A program made the translations under genes and the position numbers. Shown one piece after another: positions 37,905 through 46,722 of a DNA stretch of 64,000 nucleotides (position 1 is the first letter of the stretch; each line of letters opens with the position of its first letter). Under the pieces are notes generated by a model. The model had not been told where the DNA came from. It did not search any database and saw only the letters and a list, made by a program, of their open reading frames with translations. The stretch comes from Mycobacterium paragordonae (GTDB lineage Bacteria > Actinomycetota > Actinomycetes > Mycobacteriales > Mycobacteriaceae), in contig NZ_CP025546.1 of assembly GCF_003614435.1 (NCBI RefSeq), positions 4,278,001 to 4,342,000 of the forward strand. The letters are read 5' to 3'.

Positions 37905-38531
37905 CTAGCTTTTGGTGCCGACCGTGATCAGGTCCGAGATGATCTGGGTCCAGATCGGACGACGAACGCGGTGCTGGTCACTGATGGTGAATCCGGCGTC
38001 CTCGAACAGGGCCCGCATCTCCTCCGGTGGCGGATTGTGCTGCGGTTTCCAGCGACTGGGAACCTGCACCAAGTGCTGTCGAGCGCTCAGAGTCGCCACC
38101 GCAACCAGGCCACCCGGTGCCAGTACACGATGAAATTCGCGCAGCGCCGCCGGCTGGTCGAAGAAGTGAAAGGCCGAGGTCGTCACCACCGCATCCAGGG
38201 CGTCGTCGTCGAACGGAAGCTGCTCGGCCGGGCTACGCAACCAGTGCACGCGGTCGGACTTGGCGCGCGCCTGCGTCAACATGCCATCGGACATGTCGAC
38301 GCCGTAGATCTCGTCAGGATCCAGTTCCCGATCGATCCGGGCACTGAGCACACCCGTTCCACAGGCGATATCGGCGATTCTGCGGGACTGATGGGCGCGC
38401 AGCTGGGCGATCACCTCGTCATGCGGCGGCCGGTAGACCCAGTGCTGCAGGAACGGCAGGTCGTAGGCCGGGGACAGCACGCTCCACATGCCGGTGACCG
38501 CATTGTTCAGGGTGCGGCGGGGTGCGCTCAC
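37905..38531 (-). CDS. SAM-dependent methyltransferase (UbiE/class I type)
   Basis: The 208-residue enzyme has motif [17 protein letters not shown], an acidic end of strand beta-2 ([10 protein letters not shown]) and motif [14 protein letters not shown], followed by the LAPGG post-motif. The substrate cannot be told from sequence. Its ATG overlaps the stop of the second methyltransferase gene by four bases, so the two are co-expressed. Confidence 0.82.
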   Translation of the reverse strand: MSAPRRTLNNAVTGMWSVLSPAYDLPFLQHWVYRPPHDEVIAQLRAHQSRRIADIACGTGVLSARIDRELDPDEIYGVDMSDGMLTQARAKSDRVHWLRSPAEQLPFDDDALDAVVTTSAFHFFDQPAALREFHRVLAPGGLVAVATLSARQHLVQVPSRWKPQHNPPPEEMRALFEDAGFTISDQHRVRRPIWTQIISDLITVGTKS

Positions 38532-39457
38532 TTATCCAGCGCCGACGTGTAGTAGATGGTGTCGGCCATCGACACCGAGTCGTCGGCAGGCGGGCCCTGG
38601 AGTCCGTTGTCGGACAACAGTTGACTCATCGGGGTACCGATCGAGCGCCACCCCAGCCCGTCGAGATAGTCGGCCACGTCCTTGCGCTCACCCTCGAAGC
38701 CGACGTCTTCCCAGTCGAATTCGAACCCGTGCTCGCGCCACTTGGCGGTGGATCGGCGCATCATCTCCCGCGCTTCCTCCAAGTCCCGCTCCGGCCGGGA
38801 CGGCATCGCCTCCACCGCAAGCCGGCTGCCGGCGGCGCTGAGGGCGGTGATGTTGTCCATCAGCAGATCCTGCGCCTCCGGCGGCAGATACCCGAGCAGC
38901 CCCTCGGCGATCCATGCCGTAGGCCGAGTGGGGTCCAGGCCAGCCTGTCGAAGTGCCGCGGGCCAGTCCTGCCGCAGGTCGATGGCGACCGTGCGCCGGT
39001 CGACGGTCGGGGCAGCACCCAGTTCGGCCAGGGCGGCCGTCTTGAAGGCGATCACTTCCGGCTGGTCGATTTCGAACACGGCCATGTCGTCCGGCCAGCT
39101 CAGACGGTAGGCGCGGGCGTCCAGACCCGAGGCGAGGATCACCGCCTGCCGGATGCCGGCCTGCGTCGCGTCGTGGAAGAACGAGTCGAAGAAGCGGGTC
39201 CGCGCGGCCATCGCGGCGGGCATGTGCTCCAGCTTCCAGCTCGAATCCTCGTCGTCGATGTCGGCAGCGGCCAGATCGCCGGTGGCCCAGCGGGTCAAAA
39301 AGTCCACGCCGACGGCCCGAACCAGCGGCTCAGCGAACGGGTCGTTGATGACCGGGTCGTCCGTGTTGCTCGCGATCGCGCGGGCCGCGGCCACCATGGT
39401 CGCCGTCGCCCCCACGCTGGTAGCCAGGTCCCAGGTGTCGTTCTCAGTACGTGGCAC
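38528..39457 (-). CDS. TIGR00027-family SAM-dependent methyltransferase
   Basis: The 309-residue protein belongs to the leucine carboxyl methyltransferase-like family that is much expanded in mycobacteria. The start region [33 protein letters not shown] (SAM motif), [13 protein letters not shown] and [13 protein letters not shown] are characteristic. GTG 39457 follows GGGAG. Promoter elements with a tandem repeat lie just upstream. Substrates of this family are mostly unknown. Confidence 0.9.
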   Translation of the reverse strand: MPRTENDTWDLATSVGATATMVAAARAIASNTDDPVINDPFAEPLVRAVGVDFLTRWATGDLAAADIDDEDSSWKLEHMPAAMAARTRFFDSFFHDATQAGIRQAVILASGLDARAYRLSWPDDMAVFEIDQPEVIAFKTAALAELGAAPTVDRRTVAIDLRQDWPAALRQAGLDPTRPTAWIAEGLLGYLPPEAQDLLMDNITALSAAGSRLAVEAMPSRPERDLEEAREMMRRSTAKWREHGFEFDWEDVGFEGERKDVADYLDGLGWRSIGTPMSQLLSDNGLQGPPADDSVSMADTIYYTSALDK

Positions 39458-39482
39458 GCGTGTCTCCCAAATGCTCGGCCAA

Positions 39483-39519
39483 AATATACTTAGCTAGTTT
39501 AACACTTAGCTAGGTTAAT
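39483..39519 (-). promoter_or_regulatory. Promoter with 16-base tandem repeat upstream of methyltransferase pair
   Basis: ACTTAGCTAGTTTAAC (39488-39503) is followed without gap by ACTTAGCTAGGTTAAT (39504-39519), 14 of 16 identical. On the minus strand TATATT (rc of 39483-39488) makes a good -10 directly next to the first copy, so the repeats cover the -35 region. TTAGCTA within each copy is nearly palindromic. This is a plausible pair of operator sites. Confidence 0.5.
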
Positions 39520-39569
39520 GACCGTGTCCCGGAAACAGATGTGAAGCAGCTCACCCGTGCGATGCGAAT

Positions 39570-39839
39570 CTAGCGGCCGGGGCCGCCAGGTCCGCCCGGG
39601 CCTCCGGGACCGCCCGGCCCGCCGGGACCTCCGGGTCCGCCAGGGCCGCCGGGCCCACCGGGGCCCCCGGGTCCGTTCGCGGCCGGAGCCACGAACACAC
39701 ACTCGTTCAACTCGACGCTCCACGCCCAGCCAGGGGCGCAGTCGTTTGCCCGACTCACTGCCGGCACCACGAATGCCGGTAGCGCGCTGGACGTCAGAAC
39801 CAACGCGCCGATTGCGCAACGCCGGAGAAATCTGACCAC
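39570..39839 (-). CDS. Secreted peptide with collagen-like GPG repeats
   Basis: The 89-residue precursor has a signal peptide (VRFLRRCAIGALVLTSSAL, cleavage after about residue 31), a short mature domain with two Cys (NDCAPGWAWSVELNECVF) and a tail of eleven Gly-Pro-Gly triplets ending in GR. Gly at every third position fits collagen-like geometry, but Pro-Gly only repeats also occur as flexible linkers. GTG or ATG 39839 is the start, with GGGAGG upstream. The function is unknown; a wall-linked or surface role is possible. Confidence 0.75.
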   Translation of the reverse strand: MVRFLRRCAIGALVLTSSALPAFVVPAVSRANDCAPGWAWSVELNECVFVAPAANGPGGPGGPGGPGGPGGPGGPGGPGGPGGPGGPGR

Positions 39840-39946
39840 TGCACGCCTCCCCTATGCCGTCGCCCGGCGACCGGACCGCCGGACGTCGCGGTCAATTGTC
39901 CACCCGTTGCCGCCCCGCGCGTAGGCGTTTGCCGGACTAACCAGGA

Positions 39947-40840
39947 CTAACCGAACCGCAACCCACGCTTGCGCGCCCAGAGGACGGCGAAGGCGGTTCC
40001 GAGAACCCACACCCCCGACGCCATGGCGAGGTGCACGAAGCTCTTGGTGTCGCGGCCGAACACCGGTCCGATGGCCGCGGGAATCTGCGTCCACATGACC
40101 CGGTGTTCGACCCCACCCATCGGGTCGGCCACGTAGTAGACGGCGTAGGGCAGGGTGATCGCGACCAGCCAGCCGGCCGTGCGACGCAGGTTTCGCCGTT
40201 GCCGCCACCGCCGCAGCAGCGGCTCGGCGCCGACCGGGTGCATCACCGAAATGACATTGCCGACACCGAGCCAGGACACGATCGGCACCGCGACATTGGG
40301 GATCGTCATGGCCATCTGCGGCACCCCCTCTTTCCACATCGTCAGCGCCGCAGCCACCGCCAGGGTGGGCATCCCGACAATCACGATCAGCGCCAGGTTC
40401 TTGATCACCAGCACCCGCCACAGCGGCACCCCGTCAGCCAAACCCTGGACGACCCGATAGTGGTCGCCGCCAAGCAGATTGGTGGTGGTCACGTCGGCCA
40501 GGACGAACGACGAGAAGTAGGTGCTGACCAGGACCACCCAGTCAAGCTGATTGTGATGGAAGTGGCGGGTGATGTGATTGCTGTGCACGACCGAAAGCGG
40601 CTGAAACAACAACCAGACGGCGGCGAGCACCAGGTTGGCCATGACACCCGACAACCAGGTGCGCGGCGGGTGGAAGGCCCAGCGAATCTCGGCGCCCACC
40701 GCGGACAGTAACGGCTTCTCGAAGTCGCCGGCGGCGCGCCGGGCCGCGGTCGGACGGGGGGCCGACGCACGGGCCAGGGCGCGCAGCGCAGTGCGTACCT
40801 GCTGGCCCATGGGCGCCTCGGGCGTCTCTGTCTCGGACAT
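39947..40840 (-). CDS. Polytopic membrane protein, ABC-2 permease-like
   Basis: The 297-residue protein has a 60-residue cytoplasmic N-terminus and about six membrane helices (for example VMANLVLAAVWLLF, VLVIKNLALIVIVGMP, VAVPIVSWLGVGNVIS). The layout recalls ABC-2-type permeases, but no ATPase gene is adjacent. A His-rich HSNHITRHFHHN loop follows helix 1 and could bind metal. Function is not recognised. Confidence 0.7.
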   Translation of the reverse strand: MSETETPEAPMGQQVRTALRALARASAPRPTAARRAAGDFEKPLLSAVGAEIRWAFHPPRTWLSGVMANLVLAAVWLLFQPLSVVHSNHITRHFHHNQLDWVVLVSTYFSSFVLADVTTTNLLGGDHYRVVQGLADGVPLWRVLVIKNLALIVIVGMPTLAVAAALTMWKEGVPQMAMTIPNVAVPIVSWLGVGNVISVMHPVGAEPLLRRWRQRRNLRRTAGWLVAITLPYAVYYVADPMGGVEHRVMWTQIPAAIGPVFGRDTKSFVHLAMASGVWVLGTAFAVLWARKRGLRFG

Positions 40841-40898
40841 GTCTCCCTACCAAAACGGCTGTGCGTGCACGGTACCCGGCTGCGGCGGTGGTGCCGGG

Positions 40899-41510
40899 TC
40901 AGATCTCCCAATTGACCGTGAAGTCATGCCGCAGCACCAGGTCCACCAGGACATCGGTGCGGCTGCCGAGCTCCCATGACTCCGCGGCGAACGCGTCGAG
41001 GGCGAAGAAGGCGTAGTTGACCGAGGTTTCGGGAGTGGTGCGCGACCGGTACACGATGGCGTCGATATCCGGCCACCAGCGCCTGGCGGCGTCGGCAAGG
41101 TGGTGACACTGCCGCCACACCCGCGTGCGTTGGCCGGTGCTGATCTGGTCGTCCACTTCGAGTGCATCGAGGTTGCGCTGGGTCCGCAGGTCGAAGATCC
41201 GCAGCGGCCGGGTCGAGACAAGCCGGATCAGGTACTGCGACGCGTGGTCGGCGGGGATGGTGCGGCCGGTGTCCCGGTAGCGCTCGCGAAAGGCGCCCTC
41301 GGAAGCCGTTGCGGCATAACGGGTGCGGAATGCGCCCGACACCGGGTCGAACCGGAACCTTGGCTGCGGGAAGCCGTTCCAGGTCCAGTCGGCGGGTGCG
41401 GCCGCTTCGACCCGCCATAGCTCGACGCCGGCAGGCACCGTGCGGCTTGCCAGCCCGGGCGGGCGCCGCAACGGCAGCGAACGACGGTATCCGCCGGGAA
41501 GACTAGGCAC
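40899..41510 (-). CDS. RES-domain toxin (NAD+ phosphorylase type)
   Basis: The 203-residue protein has the RES-domain look: LWRVEAAAPADWTW, PRFRFDPVSGAFRTRYAA, AFRERYRDTGR, and later IVYRSRTTPE, with the Arg, Glu and Ser residues that name the family. RES toxins such as MbcT of M. tuberculosis degrade NAD+. GTG 41510 overlaps the antitoxin stop by 8 nt, giving a tight antitoxin-toxin order. Which Arg and Glu are catalytic is not assigned. Confidence 0.75.
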   Translation of the reverse strand: MPSLPGGYRRSLPLRRPPGLASRTVPAGVELWRVEAAAPADWTWNGFPQPRFRFDPVSGAFRTRYAATASEGAFRERYRDTGRTIPADHASQYLIRLVSTRPLRIFDLRTQRNLDALEVDDQISTGQRTRVWRQCHHLADAARRWWPDIDAIVYRSRTTPETSVNYAFFALDAFAAESWELGSRTDVLVDLVLRHDFTVNWEI

Positions 41511-42015
41511 CGACGGCGTTGAGCAGCTGCCAGGCGGTGTTCGTGGTCTTCTTGCGGCGCAGCGCCTCCGAGATGGACGCGCCCGCCAGCTCGTCACGCT
41601 TGATCCGCATGATGCGATCGGCGACGACCGGGTCGGAGGTGAACCGGGCCAGCAGGACCAGGATCTGCGTAAGGTCGGGACGCAACCGGCCGCCGTCGAA
41701 CTGCCATGCCGGGAACCAGGTGTTGTTGCCGACCGTCACCCCGAGCACCTTGCCGCGCCGGCGCAGTTCGTGGACGGCCTGGGGTGTTTCGTAACCCAGC
41801 CGCGACTGGACTTCCCGCGTCGGCAGGGCGCCGGCCCGGAAATCGCTCAGCACGCCGTCGCGGCGCTCGCTGTTGAGCTTGCGGGCGGCGATGCGTTCCA
41901 GTTCCTCGATGGGCACCGTCGGCACGTCCAGCAGCGTGTCGAGGAGCTTGGCGAAATCCGGATCACGCCGGACGCGTTCCTCGACCTGGCTGACGAGCGC
42001 CTTGACGGGAGACAT
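41503..42015 (-). CDS. Antitoxin partner of the RES toxin
   Basis: The 170-residue protein has a central helix-turn-helix-like segment (LPTREVQSRLGYETPQAVHE, about 85-105) and a C-terminal part (PAWQFDGGRLRPDLTQILVLL onward) like the Xre/MbcA-type antitoxins that block RES toxins. It lies upstream of and overlaps the toxin gene. Autorepression is usual for such pairs; no operator was identified. Confidence 0.7.
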   Translation of the reverse strand: MSPVKALVSQVEERVRRDPDFAKLLDTLLDVPTVPIEELERIAARKLNSERRDGVLSDFRAGALPTREVQSRLGYETPQAVHELRRRGKVLGVTVGNNTWFPAWQFDGGRLRPDLTQILVLLARFTSDPVVADRIMRIKRDELAGASISEALRRKKTTNTAWQLLNAVGA

Positions 42016-42072
42016 GCCGACATTCTATCCCGAGCCGCGGCAATTGAAACAATTGAAACAGACTCGGCCCGG

Positions 42073-44937
42073 TCAGCCTTCCGTGGCCGGAGTTGCCGCC
42101 TGCCGCGGCGACAGCCGCCGCATCACCAGCACCAGGCCCAATACCGGCAGAGCCAACAGCACCAGCCACGGCAACAGGAACCCGACGGTCAGCCCGCCGC
42201 CATGCGCGGCCGCCAGCACCGAGTGCCACCCGCGTGCCAACTCGCCGAAGAATCCCGGCTGGGTCACCGTCGACTGCGAAGAGATGTTCACAGTGATTGT
42301 GGCGTAGTCGATTTCGTCATGCAGTGTGCTGCGCTGGGCTTTGAGCGAATCCAGTTCGGCCTGTCGTTGAGTCAGCGACGATTCGGCTGCGAGCAGATCG
42401 GCGACGTCGCCGGCTTTGCTCATCAACTCCATGAGGCGCTTGACCGACGTCTGCAGCGCGTCGATGCGGGCGTCGAGATCGACGCGTTGGGTGGTGACGT
42501 CGGTGTGGCTGATCGACATCGACTCGACCGTCCCCAGCTTCTTGGTGTCGGCCAGCACCCCGTCCAGCTTGTCCGCGGGTACGCGGACCACCAGATCGAC
42601 CACCGGCGACGACTGCCCCGACCGCTCCGATCGCGAATCCACCCGTCCGCCGGCATCATTCACGGAAGTGATGAGCCGGTCCGCCACGGTGCCCGGATCG
42701 CCGACGACCAGGTGCAGAGATCCGTTGGTGACGATGTCGCGCTTGAAGTTGTTGTCGGCCGGAGGCGCCAGCGGTGCCGGACTGAGGGTGGTCTGGTCGG
42801 CAATGCCACCGCCCATCGTCGTCGGGATCTGACCACTGGGCCGGGAACGGCTCTGTTCCGGCGACTCCGTCATTTTGCCGCCCACCACGCCGTCGCGGGT
42901 CGCCACCGACGGGCCGCCCCGCCCCAGCGACCACACCCAGCCCCCGCCGAGCACCAGGACGCTCACCACCGCCACCACAATCACATTGCGCAGCTTGACC
43001 GTTCGCGTCTGCGCCGTCTTGAGTTCGGACGGGGCGGCGGGGCGCACCACCGAAGCCGGATCCCAGCCGGCCGGCGCTTCCACCGGCTGCATCACCCGAT
43101 GCGGCAATCCACCGGTGGCGACAACCGGCCCGTCGAGTGAGGCGTAGGCGGTGAACCGGCACAGCACGCCGAAACGCAATGACGTGTCGACGATCCGCTT
43201 CGCCAACTGGGGCGCGGAACTGGTTCCTGCGGCCGCCGTATAACGGTCTTCGAGTTCGCGCAGGTGCGCGCGCGCCCATGCGGCGGTCACGGCCGGTGCT
43301 TCGCGGCGCCGGCCCGCGACGACGACCGACCAGTGACCACCGCCACCATCGCTCCCGCGCAGGACGATCGAGCCCTCGGCGGTGCCCCGGTATCGCCCGC
43401 TCACCACCAGCGGCACCCCCGGCAAAGCGTCCGGCAGCCGGGCCGGCGTCATCGTGTCGTCGACGGTGGCCAGCCCTTCGGTACGCAGTGCCAGCGAATA
43501 CGCGCGTGGTGGGGCGACGCGACGGTGGATCGCTTCCATCGCCTCGTCTAGACGATCCTCGCTTTCGACCAGCTCGCAACGGCCCCCGCCGACAGCGGCC
43601 AGGCGGGTCAGGAAACCGGCGTTGACCGCCTGGTCCATTCCAACCGCGAGCACCCTGACCCCGCGCAGGTCCGCGGCCAGTCCGCGCAACAACTGGTCCT
43701 CGTTGCCCACCTGACCGTCGGTGACCAGGACGACGACGGCGTCCCGGCCGTCGCTGTCCCGCAGCAACGCCAACCCCTCCCGCAGCGGCGCGAAAAGCTC
43801 ACTGGCGCCGTCAGACTCGACTCCTGCGAGGTGTTCGACCGCGCGAAACCGGTTGCGGTCGGTAGCCTCGGCCAACCCGTCGGGCAGGCCCGAGGGGCGC
43901 TGTATCCGGTCGTTGAAAGTCAGCACCGCGAATCGGTCGGCACCAGTGAGCGTGTCGATGATGCGGGCCGCGGCCCGGCGCGCCGCCGTCATCTTCCAGC
44001 CACTCATGCTCGCCGAGTGATCCAACAACAGCACCAGATCGCGCGGGCGGGACGGCGGGAAGATGCTGGTGGACTCCGGCGGCAGCACCGTCAGCTGATA
44101 AGTTCCCTCGTCACCGTCGGCGTCGGGGACCAACAGGAGCGTGTCGGTGAAATCGTCGACCGCGTACCGCAGGCGCAGGACCAGATCGCGGTCCGCGCGC
44201 TGACCCGGCAGCACCCGGATGCGCCCGCCGCCGCTGGGTTCGGTGGGCAGGCTGGACCGAACGTCGGACAGTGTCAGCCCGGCAGGGTCGATGCCGATGT
44301 CGACGGTCAGCGCAATCGGGTGCGGGAAGCCGGGCAGCAGCACCGGCGGAGTGATACGCGAGGCGTCGGGGACGGCGTCGGTGTCGTCGGCATAACCGTC
44401 TCCGACGGGGAAGTCGTCCAGTGGCTCACCCGGAATGTGCCGCGGCGCAACGACAAGCGGAAGGCGGAAGGTCGCCTCACCGTCGGCATAGGCCAGCGGG
44501 TTCACGAGTGTGATTGCCACGCTGACCTTTTCACCCGGTGAGATGTTGCCGACCCGCATGGTGAAGACGTCGGGCCGCTCCTCTTCGGCGATCGATGCCG
44601 GTCGACCCGACGTGACCGCGCGGTCGTAAGCCGCCCGGGCGGCTTCGCGTTCGGCCAGTGCAGCCGCCACCACGCGGCCATTGGCGGTCATCCGCATCCC
44701 GGTCACCGCCGCTCGGTCCGGCAACGGGAACACATAGCTGGCTTCCAGCGGTACATCGAAGGTGTTGACGAAGTCCTGGGTCACCTCGACCTGGCTGGTG
44801 AGTCCGGTGATGTCGGCCCGGATGTCGATGCGTTCGAGCGGGAGGCCGCCGCGCTCGGTGCGCAGCGCGCCCAACCCGGCGTCGTCGACAGCGCGCTGCG
44901 GCTCAGCGTCGGTCATCGACGTGATGCGGACGGTCAT
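42073..44937 (-). CDS. VIT-VWA-DUF4349 membrane fusion protein
   Basis: The 954-residue protein combines three modules. Residues about 25-165 form a VIT domain (VEVTQDFVNTFDVPLEASYV, GMRMTANGRVV). Residues about 295-475 form a von Willebrand A domain with an intact MIDAS, LLLDHSASMSG. After one helix near 650 (VIVVAVVSVLVLGGGWVW) a DUF4349 domain with coiled coil follows (about 700-900), ending in a second helix near 920. VIT-VWA proteins bind partners through metal; DUF4349 proteins are poorly known membrane proteins. Its start overlaps the MerR stop (ATGA). No sortase motif or signal peptide is visible, so topology is uncertain. Confidence 0.85.
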   Translation of the reverse strand: MTVRITSMTDAEPQRAVDDAGLGALRTERGGLPLERIDIRADITGLTSQVEVTQDFVNTFDVPLEASYVFPLPDRAAVTGMRMTANGRVVAAALAEREAARAAYDRAVTSGRPASIAEEERPDVFTMRVGNISPGEKVSVAITLVNPLAYADGEATFRLPLVVAPRHIPGEPLDDFPVGDGYADDTDAVPDASRITPPVLLPGFPHPIALTVDIGIDPAGLTLSDVRSSLPTEPSGGGRIRVLPGQRADRDLVLRLRYAVDDFTDTLLLVPDADGDEGTYQLTVLPPESTSIFPPSRPRDLVLLLDHSASMSGWKMTAARRAAARIIDTLTGADRFAVLTFNDRIQRPSGLPDGLAEATDRNRFRAVEHLAGVESDGASELFAPLREGLALLRDSDGRDAVVVLVTDGQVGNEDQLLRGLAADLRGVRVLAVGMDQAVNAGFLTRLAAVGGGRCELVESEDRLDEAMEAIHRRVAPPRAYSLALRTEGLATVDDTMTPARLPDALPGVPLVVSGRYRGTAEGSIVLRGSDGGGGHWSVVVAGRRREAPAVTAAWARAHLRELEDRYTAAAGTSSAPQLAKRIVDTSLRFGVLCRFTAYASLDGPVVATGGLPHRVMQPVEAPAGWDPASVVRPAAPSELKTAQTRTVKLRNVIVVAVVSVLVLGGGWVWSLGRGGPSVATRDGVVGGKMTESPEQSRSRPSGQIPTTMGGGIADQTTLSPAPLAPPADNNFKRDIVTNGSLHLVVGDPGTVADRLITSVNDAGGRVDSRSERSGQSSPVVDLVVRVPADKLDGVLADTKKLGTVESMSISHTDVTTQRVDLDARIDALQTSVKRLMELMSKAGDVADLLAAESSLTQRQAELDSLKAQRSTLHDEIDYATITVNISSQSTVTQPGFFGELARGWHSVLAAAHGGGLTVGFLLPWLVLLALPVLGLVLVMRRLSPRQAATPATEG

Positions 44938-45545
44938 AACGGGCTCCGATCATCGAGGGACAGCAGGCCGCGGTCGGCCAGTAGTTCAAGCAACGGCGCG
45001 GCGGCCGAACGAATCGCCTGGATGTCGCCGTCACCGGGCCGTGCCGGCAGCAGCAGCATCGCCCCACCCGGCAGGCTCACCGCGGCGAGTGCGGTGACAG
45101 TGTCAGCGCCGTCGGTCGGCGGCTCCGCCGCGGGCGACTCGGCCCAGAAGCGGCTCCGCCGGCCCGTGCCTGCTTTCGCCGTCACCGTCGGCGAGTCGTG
45201 TCCCGGCTCGGCCGTGAGCAGCCCATCGGGCACATCGGCGATCCGCCGCAGCGTCTCGTCGGTGGCGCCGGCCAGCTTCGCCTGGATCTCGGCTAGCGAA
45301 TACCCCTGAGCCTGAAGGCGTTTGACGGCCACAACTTGTAACAGGTGCCTGGTGCGGTAGATCGCGTTACGCCCCTGCATGACCGGCCGGTCGACCAGTC
45401 CAGTCGTCGTGTACCAGCGCACGGCCCGGCGGTCGGGCAGGTCGCGGACCCGGCCGTTGGGCGATCCCGGATACGCTTCGCCGGCCAGCGCAGCGGACAC
45501 CCGCCCCACCAGCTCGTCCAGCGTCCAGGCCGCCTGTATCGGCAT
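44934..45545 (-). CDS. MerR-family regulator of the VIT-VWA operon
   Basis: The 203-residue protein has a MerR-type DNA-binding domain (RAVRWYTTTGLVDRP, GRNAIYRTRHLLQVVAVKRL, QGYSLAEIQAKLAG, about 40-95) and a C-terminal region (about 110-203) without Cys ligands for metals. It is co-transcribed with the VIT-VWA gene. An inverted repeat over a wide-spaced promoter directly ahead of its ATG fits MerR autocontrol. The signal could come from the VIT-VWA membrane protein. Confidence 0.85.
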   Translation of the reverse strand: MPIQAAWTLDELVGRVSAALAGEAYPGSPNGRVRDLPDRRAVRWYTTTGLVDRPVMQGRNAIYRTRHLLQVVAVKRLQAQGYSLAEIQAKLAGATDETLRRIADVPDGLLTAEPGHDSPTVTAKAGTGRRSRFWAESPAAEPPTDGADTVTALAAVSLPGGAMLLLPARPGDGDIQAIRSAAAPLLELLADRGLLSLDDRSPL

Positions 45546-45552
45546 GCAGCCA

Positions 45553-45582
45553 ATACTGACACTGTTACGGTTACACTGTCAA
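45553..45582 (-). promoter_or_regulatory. MerR-type promoter and operator, apparently leaderless
   Basis: On the minus strand TTGACA (45577-45582) and CAGTAT (45553-45558) are 18 nt apart. Between and over them lies the dyad TGACACTGT (45557-45565) and ACACTGTCA (45573-45581), with 8 of 9 positions complementary. The -10 ends 7 nt before ATG 45545, so the transcript probably starts at the start codon. Wide spacers with a central dyad are the hallmark of MerR promoters. Confidence 0.55.
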
Positions 45583-45598
45583 CGTGCAGTGCTCGCGC

Positions 45599-46549
45599 TC
45601 AGTCGAGCAACGTCACGTGCGGGCTCCGGCCGTAGTGCTGCCGGTAGTACGCAGCGAAGCGGCCCATGTGGCCGAACCCCCATTTGCGGGCGACGTCACC
45701 CACCGACGTGGTGTCGCGAGTGCCGGCGACCAACTCGAGGTGAGCGTGGTGCAGACGCACCTGCCGCAGGTACTCGGTGGGCGTGCAGTTGCGGTGCTTG
45801 CGGAACATGTATTGCAACGCTCTGGGCGTCACGAAGATCGCGTTCGCGATGTCGGCCAGCGAGATGTCGTTATGTGCGTTGTCGTCGATGAAAGTTATTG
45901 CGCGGCGCAGTAATTGGGGGGTGCTGTCGCGCCGGTCCGCGACATTGGCGTCGAGTACCGCGGTACTGGGAAACGCAGCCAGCAGACTCGCCGCGAGATA
46001 GCGCTGAATGCTGCTGCTGATCAACGGGTCTCGGACCACCCGCAGATCGTCGAACACACTCTGGCAGACGTAGTCCACGGCGCGCACCAGATGCCGTTTG
46101 GCTTCCGGCGAGACCGGCACCATTCCGGTCAGCCGAACCGGCGCGTCCTTCGGGCCGGTCGCGACCTCGCTGAGCACCTGCCGGTCGATAGAGAGCACGT
46201 CACAGTGCGTGCGTGCGGCCCAGCCGGTGAACGCGTCGTTTTCCAGCCCGTCATAGGCGGCGACGTCGTCGGGACCAAAGATCAACTGCCCGTGCTTCAT
46301 CCACTCGTAGACGAAGGTGCCGGAGTGCATCCGGGCGACATAGATCCGATCGGGCGGATTCGAGCGGAACCCAAGCTCGCAACCCAGCCGGACCTCGTCG
46401 ACATCGAGCGACCCCAGAGAAGTCCGGCGGATGCAGGTGCGTCCCACCTCACTGCTGGGATGGCGAAACAGCTGCACCCGCTCATATGCGGCACAAATGC
46501 CACTCACAGCTTCGGTTGGGTCAGTGGTATCAAGAAGAACGGTCGACAT
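45599..46549 (-). CDS. AraC-family regulator (AraC-binding-like N-terminal domain)
   Basis: The 316-residue protein has a ligand-type N-terminal domain (about 30-190; FGPDDVAAYDG, VLSIDRQVLSEV) and a C-terminal AraC DNA-binding domain (about 215-315; LADIANAIFVTPRALQYMF, RKWGFGHMGRFAAYYRQHYG). ATG 46549 or the in-frame ATG 46561 may be the start. It diverges from the GAF-ANTAR gene. The target is unknown. Confidence 0.88.
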   Translation of the reverse strand: MSTVLLDTTDPTEAVSGICAAYERVQLFRHPSSEVGRTCIRRTSLGSLDVDEVRLGCELGFRSNPPDRIYVARMHSGTFVYEWMKHGQLIFGPDDVAAYDGLENDAFTGWAARTHCDVLSIDRQVLSEVATGPKDAPVRLTGMVPVSPEAKRHLVRAVDYVCQSVFDDLRVVRDPLISSSIQRYLAASLLAAFPSTAVLDANVADRRDSTPQLLRRAITFIDDNAHNDISLADIANAIFVTPRALQYMFRKHRNCTPTEYLRQVRLHHAHLELVAGTRDTTSVGDVARKWGFGHMGRFAAYYRQHYGRSPHVTLLD

Positions 46550-46690
46550 CGGACGTTCCATTCAGTCGGCAAAAACCACACGGCATCGTGGTTGAGCCGA
46601 TCTTGTGTTTCAGTGTCCACTACGCGAAGGCAAAAGTCACGCTCACATTCGCATAGCGGCCCCACCAGCGCGGTATCCGTCGATATCTTC

Positions 46691-46716
46691 GGTTTAGAGA
46701 CATCTACCCAGGGGGA
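46691..46716 (+). promoter_or_regulatory. SigF-like elements upstream of GAF-ANTAR gene
   Basis: GGTTT (46691-46695) is followed after 15 nt by GGGGGA (46711-46716). This is near the SigF pattern GGWWT-N16-GGGTAY, but the G-run also serves as a good Shine-Dalgarno for a CTG start 6 nt later, so both cannot hold on one transcript. The call is tentative. Confidence 0.22.
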
Positions 46717-46722
46717 TGGAAG

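Noticed and set aside
39575..39673. Short regular GC-rich repeats as a possible CRISPR or satellite
   Set aside because: The units are 9-base codon repeats for Gly-Pro-Gly within a secreted peptide; no spacers and no cas genes.
41323..43140. 605-codon ORF on the + strand
   Set aside because: Antisense of the RES pair and the VIT-VWA gene; crosses three gene boundaries and has no domain.
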